A stretch of DNA of 64,000 bases from Paenibacillus sinopodophylli (GCF_005930355.1 NZ_VDBO01000001.1:2476007-2540006), one strand, 5' to 3'; shown: positions 48,257 to 57,603, counted from the first letter of the stretch. The notes: generated from the sequence alone by a model not told the origin. Translations and numbers: made by a program.

Positions 48257-49525
48257 CTAATTTGTAATACTCTCATCCAGCCATGATTCATACAGAATGG
48301 TAAGTTCTTTTGCGCCAAAATTGGTTGGCCCTTTGAACTTAATAGACGCCGTATTATCGTTACGTATTTTATGGTTTCCTTTAGGGAAGGCATATCCCGT
48401 TATAAACCGCTGCTTCTTATACCTATCATAATCATATTTATAGGTTACTGGATCTCGGAAAAATTTATTAAACGTATTACTTGGAGAAAAAATATTAACA
48501 ATTGTCTCTAACTTCGTACTTCCTTTCACGGGGTTATAGCCTGGATCAATTCCAGCAATAGTAGTTCCAAACGTTTGGTAATGGGTTTTATATTCCTTTT
48601 TCACTTCAAAATATTGAAAATCCAACACTAAGTAGATACCTTTCTGCGGAATTGGGAGAGGTTCGTCGCTCAGTGGGACATCCCACATCAAATCCGTTGG
48701 CACCAGCTTATAGTTCGGATCGTTCTTATCGTCCATATCAATGACAAGCAGCTTCTCTGTTCGATTAATAAGATTTCCGTTATCACCAATAAATTCCAAC
48801 TGACTAGCATCGAAATAATCTTTGTAATGCGGATAATTCAATACAGCCGGAGTCCCTAGGTACCTAGGGAGCATTGTCAATGCATTGGTTCGATGCCATA
48901 GAACCTCAGCTGCATTCGTAGCATACTTGTCCATTTTCAGCTTTGCTCCACTACGGATTTTCAATATCCGATCAATAACGACTACACTCTCGGCACGAGT
49001 CGTCATTCCTTCTGGTCGAATCTCACCTTTCCCATATCCATTCACAATGCCTTGCCGAGCAGCTTCGAATAAAAATCGATTCGGCACATACTTTGTTTCC
49101 ACCGTTTTCAAATTCTCACGTACCGCACGCACCGCAATTCTTGACATCTCAATACGCGAAATCGGTTTGTTATATACCGCTTCTTTAAAGTCATTTCGGA
49201 AAATCCCGGCTTCTTTCGCTGCTGCAAAATAGGGTAAATACCATTTGCCCTCGTTATTCGGTCTTACCTCTAAACCAACAGCGGATACGATCATTCGCAT
49301 AAACTCAGCATAGGTGACCTGTTGGTTTGGCCTGAAATTGCCATCCTCATAACCGCCGACATATCCAGCCTTTACCGCTTGATCGATTCCTGCCTTAGCC
49401 CAGTGCTTACTCTCCACATCTTTAAATCCGCTAGCTAATGTCTCTCCTTCTGCTGCCTGAACGAATGGCAATGTCAGACACACAAGCATAACAACACTTA
49501 ATATTGAAAAAAACCATTTTCGCAT
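48257..49525 (-). CDS. S-layer-homology (SLH) domain protein
   Basis: A 422-residue secreted protein. Signal peptide FFSILSVVMLVCLTLPFVQA (cleavage near AEG), then SLH-type units: FKDVESKHWAKAGIDQAVKAGYVGGYEDGNFRPNQQVTYAEFMRMIV (clear), a degenerate one (WYLPYFAAAKEAGIFRNDFKEAVYNKPISRIEMSRI), and FLFEAARQGIVNGYGKGEIRPEGMTTRAESVVVIDRIL. SLH domains bind pyruvylated wall polymers. The C-terminal 200 residues (KLVPTDLMWDVPLSDEPL, TTIAGIDPGYNPVKGSTK) are unknown, beta-rich. The ATG follows AAGGGGAATAATTAGT. Confidence 0.9.
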   Translation of the reverse strand: MRKWFFSILSVVMLVCLTLPFVQAAEGETLASGFKDVESKHWAKAGIDQAVKAGYVGGYEDGNFRPNQQVTYAEFMRMIVSAVGLEVRPNNEGKWYLPYFAAAKEAGIFRNDFKEAVYNKPISRIEMSRIAVRAVRENLKTVETKYVPNRFLFEAARQGIVNGYGKGEIRPEGMTTRAESVVVIDRILKIRSGAKLKMDKYATNAAEVLWHRTNALTMLPRYLGTPAVLNYPHYKDYFDASQLEFIGDNGNLINRTEKLLVIDMDDKNDPNYKLVPTDLMWDVPLSDEPLPIPQKGIYLVLDFQYFEVKKEYKTHYQTFGTTIAGIDPGYNPVKGSTKLETIVNIFSPSNTFNKFFRDPVTYKYDYDRYKKQRFITGYAFPKGNHKIRNDNTASIKFKGPTNFGAKELTILYESWLDESITN

Positions 49526-49597
49526 ACTAATTATTCCCCTTTTTTTTTATGGGACATCTTATCGAGTATTATTTGGAAAGATCCTCCCTATTATTGG

Positions 49598-49768
49598 CTA
49601 ATCCGATAATAACAGACAAGTAATGTCGAATGTTGTCGCTATCCGTCGGAGTGCGTAGTCCATAGTTCCATTTTTTCGTAATTTCTCTCTAACATCACTT
49701 ATTACTACATATTTATTACGATTATTTCCCAAGAAATGATCGACATATGACAGAACCTGCTGATTCAT
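49598..49768 (-). CDS. Possible small protein, 56 aa
   Basis: Reading from ATG 49768, preceded by GGAAGGGGATT: MNQQVLSYVDHFLGNNRNKYVVI, SDVREKLRKNGTMDYALRRIA, TTFDITCLLLSD. The composition is protein-like, with a helix-rich centre. No family recognised. It diverges from the small membrane protein gene 54 bases away. The binding site is close to the start, so certainty is low. Confidence 0.4.
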   Translation of the reverse strand: MNQQVLSYVDHFLGNNRNKYVVISDVREKLRKNGTMDYALRRIATTFDITCLLLSD

Positions 49769-49822
49769 AATCCCCTTCCACGGGTAATGGAGACTATCCA
49801 AATCACTAAAGGAGTGGTTCAA

Positions 49823-49984
49823 ATGGCAAACGGACATCGTAATGTGGAAATTGAGGAGCGTCATGTGGAGAGGAAATTCGATTCGAGCCTTGTAGCAACT
49901 ACATTCATTAAATACGCAGCATACATCATTATATTTTTCGGAGCATTATACTTCCTTGTTCGTTACGTATTCCCGATGTTCTAA
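49823..49984 (+). CDS. Small single-helix membrane protein, 53 aa
   Basis: MANGHRNVEIEERHVERKFDSS, a polar charged N-terminus, then ATTFIKYAAYIIIFFGALYFLVRYVFPMF, one membrane helix. The ATG at 49823 follows AAAGGAGTGG; an upstream in-frame ATG at 49787 is unlikely. The gene is closed by a strong bidirectional terminator. Likely a conserved small Paenibacillus membrane protein; function unknown. Confidence 0.75.
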   Translation: MANGHRNVEIEERHVERKFDSSLVATTFIKYAAYIIIFFGALYFLVRYVFPMF

Positions 49985-49989
49985 AAGCA

Positions 49990-50048
49990 AAACAAAGGAG
50001 GATCGCCCTGCAGCTATATAATATGCTGCGGAGCGATCCTCCTTTGTT
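49990..50048. terminator. Strong bidirectional terminator
   Basis: AACAAAGGAGGATCGC pairs with GCGATCCTCCTTTGTT, with an inner GCAGC/GCTGC pair, between convergent genes. Confidence 0.9.
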
Positions 50049-50063
50049 TGAACGGCTTTTACG

Positions 50064-51209
50064 TCATGTACCCATCTTCATTCCTAGTGCAAACTTCCGG
50101 GTTGCCGCATAAAGAATAGAAGCTGTCGCGCAGAAAATACCCAGAATAAGATATAGGGACTGAACGCCCAAATAATCCACTACAATCCCGCCTGCTGCAT
50201 TGCCGACAATACCGCCTAGCCCCCATGTAATCGCCGCAAATACCGTTTGCAGCGTTGCCCGTGTACGCTCACCGGAATAGCTCTCTACCACTTCGACAGC
50301 CGTGCCCGCCACGAAGGCAAATGCGATACCGTCCAAAAGCTGCAAGACGAGCGTTAAATAAACATCAGCGAATGTAAACAACAGAAGGTATTTAAGCGAA
50401 TAAATGGCTGCGGCCATACAGAGTACCTGGTAATGCCCGATTTTTCTGCTGAGCCTTGCCGACACCCAGAACATCGGAACCTCAATAATCGCTGCTACTG
50501 CATAAGCACTGCCGAGCAAGCTTTTATCGAAGCCAAGCTCTTTGAAATAAATCGGAAGAAAAGAAAAATTGATCGAAACCGACATGAACGCCAGCATGCT
50601 GATTCCGACAAAGATGAGGAACGGCTTATTGCGACTCACCTCTTTAATCTGCTCGCGGATCGTCGCCTTTTTGAATACAGGCTTCGCTTTCGGAAGCAGG
50701 AATATGAATAGCATCAGAACGGCATTCACAGCCAAATAATACCAGAAAATATGCTCGTAGCCGTATTTTTCATATAAAAACCCCGTTACAAACGCGCCGA
50801 TTGCATAGCTTAATGCGCCCCAAAGCCGCACACTGCCGAATGAAAAGCCTTCTCTATTCCCGATATCTACAGCTATGGAATCACTAAGCGGCCCAAGAGC
50901 AGATTGGAACCACACGAAAAAAACAGAAATAACGATAATCGCACCGAGTCTGTCGAAGTACATAAAGCTTAATCCGATGAGCGGTGCCGCTATCGCTGAC
51001 ACAAGTAGAATTTGCCGTGGGCTGCTGAGCCGGTCGTTCAGCATGCCCATGATTGGCTGCGATACCACGCTAATCAATGCCCATAATGATAAGATCAGTC
51101 CAACAACCGTGTTACTGAATCCTTTTTCGCTGAAGAAAAGACTCGTATACGGCATCACAACCGACATCCCTAAATAAAGTAAAAAATAATAGCTTGCTAA
51201 GCTTTTCAT
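50064..51209 (-). CDS. MFS transporter (MFS_1-like, LacY-type)
   Basis: A 381-residue, about 12-helix carrier. YYFLLYLGMSVVMPYTSLFFSEKGFSNTVVGLILSLWALISVVSQPIMGMLNDRLSSPRQILL is the typical N-terminal half with the loop 2-3 motif; SFGSVRLWGALSYAIGAFVTG and GTAVEVVESYSGERTRATLQTVFAAITWGLGGIVGNAAGG fit the MFS_1-like group. Substrate unknown; neighbours give no hint. The ATG lies shortly after a weak GGGGAGAAACACC. Confidence 0.88.
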   Translation of the reverse strand: MKSLASYYFLLYLGMSVVMPYTSLFFSEKGFSNTVVGLILSLWALISVVSQPIMGMLNDRLSSPRQILLVSAIAAPLIGLSFMYFDRLGAIIVISVFFVWFQSALGPLSDSIAVDIGNREGFSFGSVRLWGALSYAIGAFVTGFLYEKYGYEHIFWYYLAVNAVLMLFIFLLPKAKPVFKKATIREQIKEVSRNKPFLIFVGISMLAFMSVSINFSFLPIYFKELGFDKSLLGSAYAVAAIIEVPMFWVSARLSRKIGHYQVLCMAAAIYSLKYLLLFTFADVYLTLVLQLLDGIAFAFVAGTAVEVVESYSGERTRATLQTVFAAITWGLGGIVGNAAGGIVVDYLGVQSLYLILGIFCATASILYAATRKFALGMKMGT

Positions 51210-51365
51210 GGTGTTTCTCCCCTATATTTAACTAGCTTACCGGGAACCTCACAACGTCAATTACCTTCAATATCCATAGCTATGGTAAAATTATTTCTAT
51301 ACGCATGCTCTGGTCTAATTCTAATAGAAATCAACATTTATTGTAAAATAAAGGAGTGCATATAG

Positions 51366-52517
51366 ATGGGACGATTAATCGACCAATACATACGCAGTGC
51401 AGAAGAACAACAACGTACTGATAGGACGACTAAGCTGGCAGCACGCTTTGCCGAAAGAGCAGAATTTCATGACCGGGCAGGCAGCTTCCCCCATCAAAAT
51501 TTCGCTGATTTACAGGAAGCTGGCTATTTGAAACTCACGGTTCCTGCACGATTCGGTGGAGATGAGATTTCCCTATATGAGCTCGTTTCACTGCAGGAGC
51601 GTCTCGCCTACGGTGACGGATCAACGGCGCTTGCCGTGGGCTGGCATCTTGGCCAAATGCTCCATCTTCGTACAAGCCGGAAATGGCCGGAAGCGCTATT
51701 TGAACAGCTCTGCCATGATGTCGTCTCGAAGGGTGCCATGATTAATACCTTTGCCAGCGAAGTTGGCTCAGGCAGTCCGAGCCGCGGCGGCAGACCGGAA
51801 ACGACAGCCATTCGAACAGAAGGCGGCTGGCTCATCTCCGGACGCAAAACGTTCAGCACACTGTCACCGATACTCGATCGATTTGTCGTAACCGCCTTTA
51901 TCCCCGAAGAAGAAACGACAGCGGAGTTTCTTCTATTCAAGACCGAAAACACCACGATTCATGAGACATGGGATACAATCGGCATGAGAGGAACAGGCAG
52001 CCATGATGTTATCATGGACGCAGCCTTCGCAGCGGATGAACACCGCCTCATAGGCAAAGGCACGGATGATGGAGGCGGCTGGCTGTTGCATATTCCCGCC
52101 TGCTACATCGGCATTGCACTTGCTGCTCGCGATTTTGCAATCTCTTTCGCGCAATCCCATCGTCCGAATCATCTACAAGGTCCGATTGCTGAGCTTCCAA
52201 TCGTACAGCAGTCACTCGGACAAATGGAAGTCGAGCTACGAACAGCCCGCTCCGTGCTCTATGAGGCAGCCGAACGCTGGGACCGTGACGTAGATAATCG
52301 CTTCATGCTTAAACCTGAGCTTGGTTTGGCCAAATATGTCGCTACCAATAACGCAATCAAAGTAGTGGATATCGCGATGCGCATTGTAGGGGGCTCTAGT
52401 TTAGCCAGAAGCTTGCCGCTTGAGCGCTACTACCGAGATGTGAGGGCTGGCCTGCACAATCCGCCGATGGACAATACGGTACTGCAGATACTTGCGGCTA
52501 GCGCGCTAAACGAATAA
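51366..52517 (+). CDS. Acyl-CoA dehydrogenase family protein
   Basis: A 383-residue flavoprotein. FADLQEAGYLKLTVPARFGGDEISLYELVSLQERLAYGDGSTALAVGWHLG is the N-terminal helical domain, INTFASEVGSGSPSRGGRPETTAIRTEGGWLISGRKTFSTLSPILDRF the middle beta domain, and WDTIGMRGTGSHDVIMDAAF the flavin region. The C-terminal helical domain holds KYVATNNAIKVVDIAMRIVGGSSLARSLPLERYYRDVRAGLHNPPMDN. The usual Glu base is not clear, so it may be an oxidase or desulfurisation-type relative (DszC/SfnC-like group). The ATG follows AAAGGAGTGCATATAG. Confidence 0.88.
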   Translation: MGRLIDQYIRSAEEQQRTDRTTKLAARFAERAEFHDRAGSFPHQNFADLQEAGYLKLTVPARFGGDEISLYELVSLQERLAYGDGSTALAVGWHLGQMLHLRTSRKWPEALFEQLCHDVVSKGAMINTFASEVGSGSPSRGGRPETTAIRTEGGWLISGRKTFSTLSPILDRFVVTAFIPEEETTAEFLLFKTENTTIHETWDTIGMRGTGSHDVIMDAAFAADEHRLIGKGTDDGGGWLLHIPACYIGIALAARDFAISFAQSHRPNHLQGPIAELPIVQQSLGQMEVELRTARSVLYEAAERWDRDVDNRFMLKPELGLAKYVATNNAIKVVDIAMRIVGGSSLARSLPLERYYRDVRAGLHNPPMDNTVLQILAASALNE

Positions 52518-52540
52518 CGTTAATGATTATGCAAAACCAT

Positions 52541-53257
52541 TCAAGTATCGAAAAAACCATTAAGCACGAGAGGCAAGCGTTCCCGATCCTGCGCTAAGAA
52601 ATATTCGTATCCGCCGAATCTTTCCAGCGCTTCTTTATCAGGCAGCCATACCCATTCATCGATCTCGGTCTGACAACGATGCGCTCGGAAAGCGGCAAGC
52701 TTCGCTGGCAAATGCTTGCGGACATCAACTTTGACAACATCACGCTTCGTATAGCCGAATCGCTCCGGTGCTTCCATCGCGCTTCCGAAGCTGATGTAAT
52801 AGAGAGCTCCCTCAAGACGTTTGCGTCGGAACGCCTCGGATGCCGCTTTCCCTATCGCACAGTGATCAGGATGCCCTCCCCATATTTCATGAAAGGTCAA
52901 CACGACATCTGGCCGCAGCTCCTCCATAAGCTCACCAATCCGTTCAATCAAACGCTCCGAGTCATAAAACTCGACCATTTTATCCCGAATATCGAAAAAG
53001 ATCAGCTTCTGAATACCTAGCGCATCACAAGCCTTCCTAAGCTCATTCTCACGAATACTAGGCATCGTCTCCCTATTCACGTAAGGTGGATTCCCCATAC
53101 GCCGCCCCATTTCACCGCGCGTGGCACTTATGAGCGTAATCTCAGCACCCAGCTCTGCATACTTCGCAAGCGTACCTCCACAAATAAATGATTCATCATC
53201 AGGATGCGCGAATACGGCAAGTATTTTACGCTTCGATTTCATCCTATCTCCACTCAT
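52541..53257 (-). CDS. bshB2: PIG-L deacetylase, probable bacillithiol synthesis enzyme BshB2
   Basis: A 238-residue zinc-dependent LmbE/PIG-L deacetylase: ILAVFAHPDDESFICGGTLAKYAELGAEITLISATRGEMGRRMGNP holds the HPDDE metal motif, and VVLTFHEIWGGHPDHCAIGKAA the other His ligand. BshB enzymes remove acetyl from GlcNAc-malate on the way to bacillithiol, the low-molecular-weight thiol of Firmicutes. Directly upstream and overlapping by four bases (ATGA) is a YojF-family gene, the yojF-yojG (bshB2) layout of B. subtilis. The Met at 53242 (MKSKRKILAV) is an alternative start. Confidence 0.9.
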   Translation of the reverse strand: MSGDRMKSKRKILAVFAHPDDESFICGGTLAKYAELGAEITLISATRGEMGRRMGNPPYVNRETMPSIRENELRKACDALGIQKLIFFDIRDKMVEFYDSERLIERIGELMEELRPDVVLTFHEIWGGHPDHCAIGKAASEAFRRKRLEGALYYISFGSAMEAPERFGYTKRDVVKVDVRKHLPAKLAAFRAHRCQTEIDEWVWLPDKEALERFGGYEYFLAQDRERLPLVLNGFFDT

Positions 53258-53565
53258 TCCGGGAACGGCTCCTTTCCTAGCTGCAATGCTACATTCATTC
53301 GTCCTCGATCATCATAACCAGCCAGCAGAAGCTTCCCGTCAGCAGTTGCTTCATAATGGGTCAGTCCTTCCGTCCTAAGCCAGCCCACTTGATCGAAACG
53401 CAGGGCAACGCGGAAAGGACCCTCTCCTGCAATCATGGCCTCTTCCAGCCACACTTTGAAATTTCTCACAAAAATAAACGATGTCGCTTCACTATGCAAA
53501 TAAACCTCTTGTCCTTGAAATACTGCAAACGCCTTCAACAGCTTCTGCTTGTTTATGTTATTCAT
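53254..53565 (-). CDS. yojF: YojF family protein (DUF1806)
   Basis: A 103-residue protein: NKQKLLKAFAVFQGQEVYLHSEATSF, FVRNFKVWLEEAMIAGEGPFRVALRFDQVGWLRTEGLTHYE, LLLAGYDDRGRMNVALQLGKEPFPE. This is the DUF1806/YojF family, known next to bshB2 in Bacillus but of unknown function; an accessory role with the deacetylase is likely from the shared operon and four-base overlap. The ATG at 53565 is preceded by AAGGAGTATGGAGCG. Confidence 0.9.
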   Translation of the reverse strand: MNNINKQKLLKAFAVFQGQEVYLHSEATSFIFVRNFKVWLEEAMIAGEGPFRVALRFDQVGWLRTEGLTHYEATADGKLLLAGYDDRGRMNVALQLGKEPFPE

Positions 53566-53680
53566 TTTCGCTCCATACTCCTTCTACTAAGTAGATAGCA
53601 TTTCTTATTTTAGCATGAGCATCCCATGAACCGGAATATATCCTTACAACATGATAAGGAAGTAGGCCATTAATCACGAA

Positions 53681-53714
53681 GAAAGCACCCCAGGTCGATG
53701 CCCGAGGTGCTTCT
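53681..53714 (-). terminator. Terminator of the sulfate-transport operon
   Basis: AGCACCTCGGG and CTGGGGTGCT arms followed by TTCTT on the minus strand. Confidence 0.65.
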
Positions 53715-53731
53715 GTATAAACTTGCGCATA

Positions 53732-54814
53732 TTACAAATCAGCCAGCACTTGATACCAAATGCCTTTTTTGGAATAGAGGTTCTGTCTAACCTCGGACCA
53801 ACCGCCCAAATAGGTAATATCGAACAGCCCTTCAGGAACGACATAACGGTCCTTCGTTTCTGCGGCTACCTTCTCATCTACAGCACGGAAGCCATGCTCA
53901 ACGAATACCCGCTGGGCTTCCTCGGTGTGCAAATAAGCAATAAAAGCTTCTGCTACCTTCCGAGACCCATGCTTATCCGCATTCTTATCGACGATTGCTG
54001 CCGGGTTCTCGATAAGAATCGTGCTCTCAGGCACGACAATGTCGTAATCAATGCCCTTCTTTATTCGGGCAAGCAGCTCGTTCTCATACGTAACAATGAC
54101 ATCGCCAACCCCATATTCAAAGGCAGCCATCGATGCGCGCCCGCTCTTATCGAGCGACTCGACATTGGCATGAACAGCCTTTAGAAAGCTTTTGGCATAA
54201 GCCTCATCCTTCGTGCCGCTCTTCTGCTCCGATTGCTTCAGACCCGCGCCATATATAGCGTTGATGTCCCACTGTGCTCCACCTGAGGTTTTCGGATTCG
54301 GATACAGCACCTTAACGCCCTTCCGCGTCAGATCATCCCAATCCTTAATACCAAGCGGATTGCCGCTTCGGGTTCCGAGTACAACGATGGAATTGGTAAT
54401 CATGCCGCCACTCTGTGAGGCTTTCCAATCATGCGTAATAAAGCCGGCATCTGCAATTTTGTTCAAATCGCCTTCCATAGCTAGAATAGCTACATCTGCT
54501 TCAAAGCCTCCAGCAATGGCTCGTGCCTGTGTTCCGGAAGCCTCATACGATTCTTGGAAACTGACCTTCTGCCCCGTTTCATTCAGCCAATAGGCAGCAA
54601 ATGCAGGAAGCAGATCGGCAAAAGCATCTTTCACTACAGAATAAGCACCGATTACAAGTGTTACATCGCCGTCTTGTACGGTAGACTCGGCTACATGGTC
54701 ATCCGTTTGCTCCGCTTTGCCGCAGCCTGCTGCAAGAAGCAGCATGGCCGAGACAAGCAGCAGCACGAATATGCGCCGACTTGTTACCAGGTTGATTTTC
54801 ATATCTGCATACAA
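53732..54814 (-). CDS. sbp: Sulfate/thiosulfate-binding lipoprotein
   Basis: About 360 residues. Signal RRIFVLLLVSAMLLLAAGCGK with lipobox LAAGC. TLVIGAYSVVKDAFADLLPAFAAYWLNETGQKVSFQESYEASGTQARAI and VLYPNPKTSGGAQWDINAIYGAGL, DVIVTYENELL and FDITYLGGWSEVRQNLYSKKGIWYQV are Sbp/CysP features. It is last in a cysT-cysW-cysA-sbp operon, unlike many genomes where it is first. A Met at 54802 (MKINLVTSRR) is as likely as that at 54814. Expected to deliver sulfate or thiosulfate to the CysTW channel. Confidence 0.93.
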   Translation of the reverse strand: MYADMKINLVTSRRIFVLLLVSAMLLLAAGCGKAEQTDDHVAESTVQDGDVTLVIGAYSVVKDAFADLLPAFAAYWLNETGQKVSFQESYEASGTQARAIAGGFEADVAILAMEGDLNKIADAGFITHDWKASQSGGMITNSIVVLGTRSGNPLGIKDWDDLTRKGVKVLYPNPKTSGGAQWDINAIYGAGLKQSEQKSGTKDEAYAKSFLKAVHANVESLDKSGRASMAAFEYGVGDVIVTYENELLARIKKGIDYDIVVPESTILIENPAAIVDKNADKHGSRKVAEAFIAYLHTEEAQRVFVEHGFRAVDEKVAAETKDRYVVPEGLFDITYLGGWSEVRQNLYSKKGIWYQVLADL

Positions 54815-54836
54815 CTCTTTCTACATCGCATATTGG

Positions 54837-55901
54837 TTAAATATGAATTGGCATCGGATCGACTTTCAACGTGTTCTCCGCAATCCAGCTGTCGTTGTCA
54901 TTGAACAAATAAGCACGATGCACAAGCACGCTTACTTCATCGCCAGGATGCAGTACATCCTTCTCAAGCGAACGGTACGTAATCAGCTTCGTGTCACCGA
55001 CAAGCAGTTCGACCATCCACTCGCTTCCGCGGAAGTGCAGATGCTTCACTTTGCCTGGAAGCGTAGCAGAAGCCAGCTTAATTTCTCCAGGCTTGCCGAT
55101 CTCGATATATTCAGGACGAATAAGCGCTTTGGTACCTGGGCGACTCGCTCCATCCTCGAAGCCTATAAGCTGTGAAATATCGTCGACAATGGTCGATTCA
55201 CCAATAAAGCTCGCAACAAATGGTGTCTCCGGATTTTTGTAAATATCCCATGGGCTGCCCTTCTGCTCAAGCTTGCCCTTGCTTATAATCATAATCTCAT
55301 CCGCAACCTCGATGGCTTCCTCTTGGTCATGCGTAACAAAAATTGAAGTGATGCCCACGCGCTCGATCATTTCCTTCAACCATGTGCGAAGCTCCGTTCG
55401 GATCTTAGCGTCAATTGCCGCGAATGGCTCATCAAGCAGCAGCAGCTGCGGCTCAGGCGCCAGTGCTCTAGCGAAGGCTACCCGCTGGCGTTGCCCTCCG
55501 GATAGCTGATGCGCATAGCGGTGCTCGAAGCCTTTGAGTCCCGTCAGTTCAACTAAATACATAACGCGCTCACGGATTTGTTCCTTCGACTGCTTCTTCA
55601 CCTTCAGACCGAAAGCGATGTTGTCGTAGACGGTCATATGCTTGAACAGCGCATAGTTCTGGAATACGAAGCCGATTCCCCGCTCCTGTGGCGGAAGATC
55701 GTTTACCCGTTTGCCATGAAAAATAATATCGCCTGAGGAAGGGGACTCAAGCCCCGCCAGCATACGAAGGATCGACGTTTTGCCGCCGCCGCTCGGTCCG
55801 AGCAAGCCAATCAGATGGCCTTTCTCGATCTCAAAACTAACGTCCTTAACTGCATGGAAATCACCGAAGTTTTTGTTCAGATTCCGAACTTCAATATGCA
55901 T
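54837..55901 (-). CDS. cysA: Sulfate ABC transporter ATPase
   Basis: A 354-residue ABC ATPase: GLLGPSGGGKTSILRMLAGLESPSSG (Walker A), VFQNYALFKHMTVYDNIAFGL (Q-loop), HQLSGGQRQRVAFARALAPEPQLLLLDEPFAAIDAK (signature and Walker B), VTHDQEEAIEVAD (switch His). A C-terminal TOBE-like domain follows (ALIRPEYIEIG, LHFRGSEWMVELLVGDTKL). The VFQNYALFKHM and LRTWLKEM region match CysA. It begins three bases after cysW. Confidence 0.95.
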   Translation of the reverse strand: MHIEVRNLNKNFGDFHAVKDVSFEIEKGHLIGLLGPSGGGKTSILRMLAGLESPSSGDIIFHGKRVNDLPPQERGIGFVFQNYALFKHMTVYDNIAFGLKVKKQSKEQIRERVMYLVELTGLKGFEHRYAHQLSGGQRQRVAFARALAPEPQLLLLDEPFAAIDAKIRTELRTWLKEMIERVGITSIFVTHDQEEAIEVADEIMIISKGKLEQKGSPWDIYKNPETPFVASFIGESTIVDDISQLIGFEDGASRPGTKALIRPEYIEIGKPGEIKLASATLPGKVKHLHFRGSEWMVELLVGDTKLITYRSLEKDVLHPGDEVSVLVHRAYLFNDNDSWIAENTLKVDPMPIHI

Positions 55902-55904
55902 GGC

Positions 55905-56705
55905 TTAATGCACTTCCTTTCGTTTTTTCGCCCATTCCATTAACAGCAGCAATCCTACGGAAAAGGCCGCGAGCACGAGTGCCACGCCATTGGCGGCAAC
56001 TACATTGAAATTCTCGACATCTTGATAAACAAGCGTTGTAGCCGTTTGCGTTTTGTTCATAATGTTGCCCGATACGACGAGCACAGCACCGAATTCGCCT
56101 AGCGAGCGCGCTACGGTTAATACAACCCCGTAGATGACACCCCATCTAATCGACGGCCATGTTACCTTCCAGAACGTATACCAGGAGTACGCACCAAGTG
56201 TAGATGCAGCTTCCTCCTGCTGCGCACCGATTTCCTGAAGCACAGGCATAACCTCACGTACCATCAGAGGAAACGTTACGAACAAGGTAGCCAGAATCAT
56301 ACCCGGAAGCGCATAGACAATTTTGAAACCAGCGTCCTCGAACATGGTGCCGATAATCGTATTCGGACCGAGTATAAGAACGATCATCAAGCCTCCGATA
56401 ACAGGTGAAACTGCGAACGGCAAATCGACCAAGCTGTTCAGCAGTCGCTTAATCCTCTTCCCAATCCACTCGGCTCTGACCAGATACATAGCCAGCATAA
56501 TGCCGAATATCGTATTCAAAGCGGTTACGACAACGACGATAATGCCTGTCATCATCAACGCGTGCAGCGACTGTGGTCTCGTAATGCCTTCAATAAAACC
56601 GCTCCAGCCATCTGCCCATGAGCCTGTGAAAATTTTGATCAGCGGTACAATTAACAATAAACCAAATACGATATAAGTTAGCGTAATCCATAGTCGTCTC
56701 ATCAT
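55905..56705 (-). CDS. cysW: Sulfate ABC transporter permease CysW
   Basis: A 266-residue permease with six helices. LVDLPFAVSPVIGGLMIVLILGPNT and YTFWKVTWPSIRWGVIYGVVLTVARSLGEFGAVLVVSGNIMNKTQTATTLVYQDVENFNVVAA hold the EAA-type loop and CysW signature. It pairs with CysT to form the channel. The ATG overlaps the cysT stop by four bases, indicating translational coupling. Confidence 0.95.
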   Translation of the reverse strand: MMRRLWITLTYIVFGLLLIVPLIKIFTGSWADGWSGFIEGITRPQSLHALMMTGIIVVVVTALNTIFGIMLAMYLVRAEWIGKRIKRLLNSLVDLPFAVSPVIGGLMIVLILGPNTIIGTMFEDAGFKIVYALPGMILATLFVTFPLMVREVMPVLQEIGAQQEEAASTLGAYSWYTFWKVTWPSIRWGVIYGVVLTVARSLGEFGAVLVVSGNIMNKTQTATTLVYQDVENFNVVAANGVALVLAAFSVGLLLLMEWAKKRKEVH

Positions 56706-57517
56706 TGGCCGCCCCTCCTGCCTTGAATGAGGTTAACCGTCCAAAGGATGAGGAAGGATAGCGTTAGCAGCATGACCGAAACCGCGGCGGCTCCTTGCGG
56801 ATTACTGCTTTCAATTTCTCCGAAAATGTACACCGATGCAATCAGCGTCTTGCCTGGTATATTGCCTGCAACGAGCACAACTGCACCAAACTCCGCGATA
56901 CCGCGTGAGAAAGCTAACATGGCTCCACTTAGAATACCTGGTAGCATCGTAGGGAATATGACGCTGAAAAACGTTTTGACACGGCTAGCGCCAAGCGTAT
57001 ACGCGGCTTCCTCCTCTGATTTGTCCATTTCCTCCAGCAAAGGCTGAATGGCTCGTATGACGAACGGAAACGTAACAAACAGCATCGCTACGATAATGGC
57101 TGGCTCATGGAATACGATCTCGATGCCGATCTTCTCCGCTAAGCCCCCAACAAAGCTATTAGGACCGAGCAGCAGCAGAATCATAAGCCCGCCAACAGCA
57201 GTCGGCAATGCAAAGGGCAAATCAACCAAGCTGTTCAGAAAGCGTCGTCCAGGGAAACGGTAGCGAATAAGAACCCAGCCGATCATCGTTCCCAGAAATA
57301 CGTTTAGCAGCGTAGCAATTACAGCTAGCCTCACTGTCAGCAGCACGGCTTTCCACGCGAGCGGATCAGAAACACTTTCCCAGAAAGGCGTCCATCCAAG
57401 CGAAAAGGATTGCGTATAAATGCCGACGATAGGTAAAACAATGAGAATAATAAAGTAAAGCATAATGGCGCTCCGAAAGCCGAAGCTCCACCCTTTCCCG
57501 CGGAACATTGCATTCAC
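56702..57517 (-). CDS. cysT: Sulfate ABC transporter permease CysT
   Basis: A 271-residue permease with six helices. LVDLPFALPTAVGGLMILLLLGPNSFVGG, FFSVIFPTMLPGILSGAMLAFSRGIAEFGAVVLVAGNIPGKT are CysT features. The start is GTG (57517), ten bases after GGAGG; an ATG nine bases further in lies too far from the site. It is the first gene of the operon, behind an inverted repeat like a CymR site. Confidence 0.94.
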   Translation of the reverse strand: MNAMFRGKGWSFGFRSAIMLYFIILIVLPIVGIYTQSFSLGWTPFWESVSDPLAWKAVLLTVRLAVIATLLNVFLGTMIGWVLIRYRFPGRRFLNSLVDLPFALPTAVGGLMILLLLGPNSFVGGLAEKIGIEIVFHEPAIIVAMLFVTFPFVIRAIQPLLEEMDKSEEEAAYTLGASRVKTFFSVIFPTMLPGILSGAMLAFSRGIAEFGAVVLVAGNIPGKTLIASVYIFGEIESSNPQGAAAVSVMLLTLSFLILWTVNLIQGRRGGQ

Positions 57518-57578
57518 TGTGACTTAACCTCCAGACCATCGGCTCGTGCCGTAGGTGTAGCAAAACAAATAAAAACAT

Positions 57579-57603
57579 AATTCCTATTAAGTTACTAGGT
57601 ATT
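57579..57603 (-). promoter_or_regulatory. Inverted repeat before cysT, possible CymR site
   Basis: AATACCTA and TAGGAATT arms around nine bases, one mismatch. Position and the AATA/GGAATT pattern recall CymR sites of sulfur genes, but I give this by resemblance only. Confidence 0.45.
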
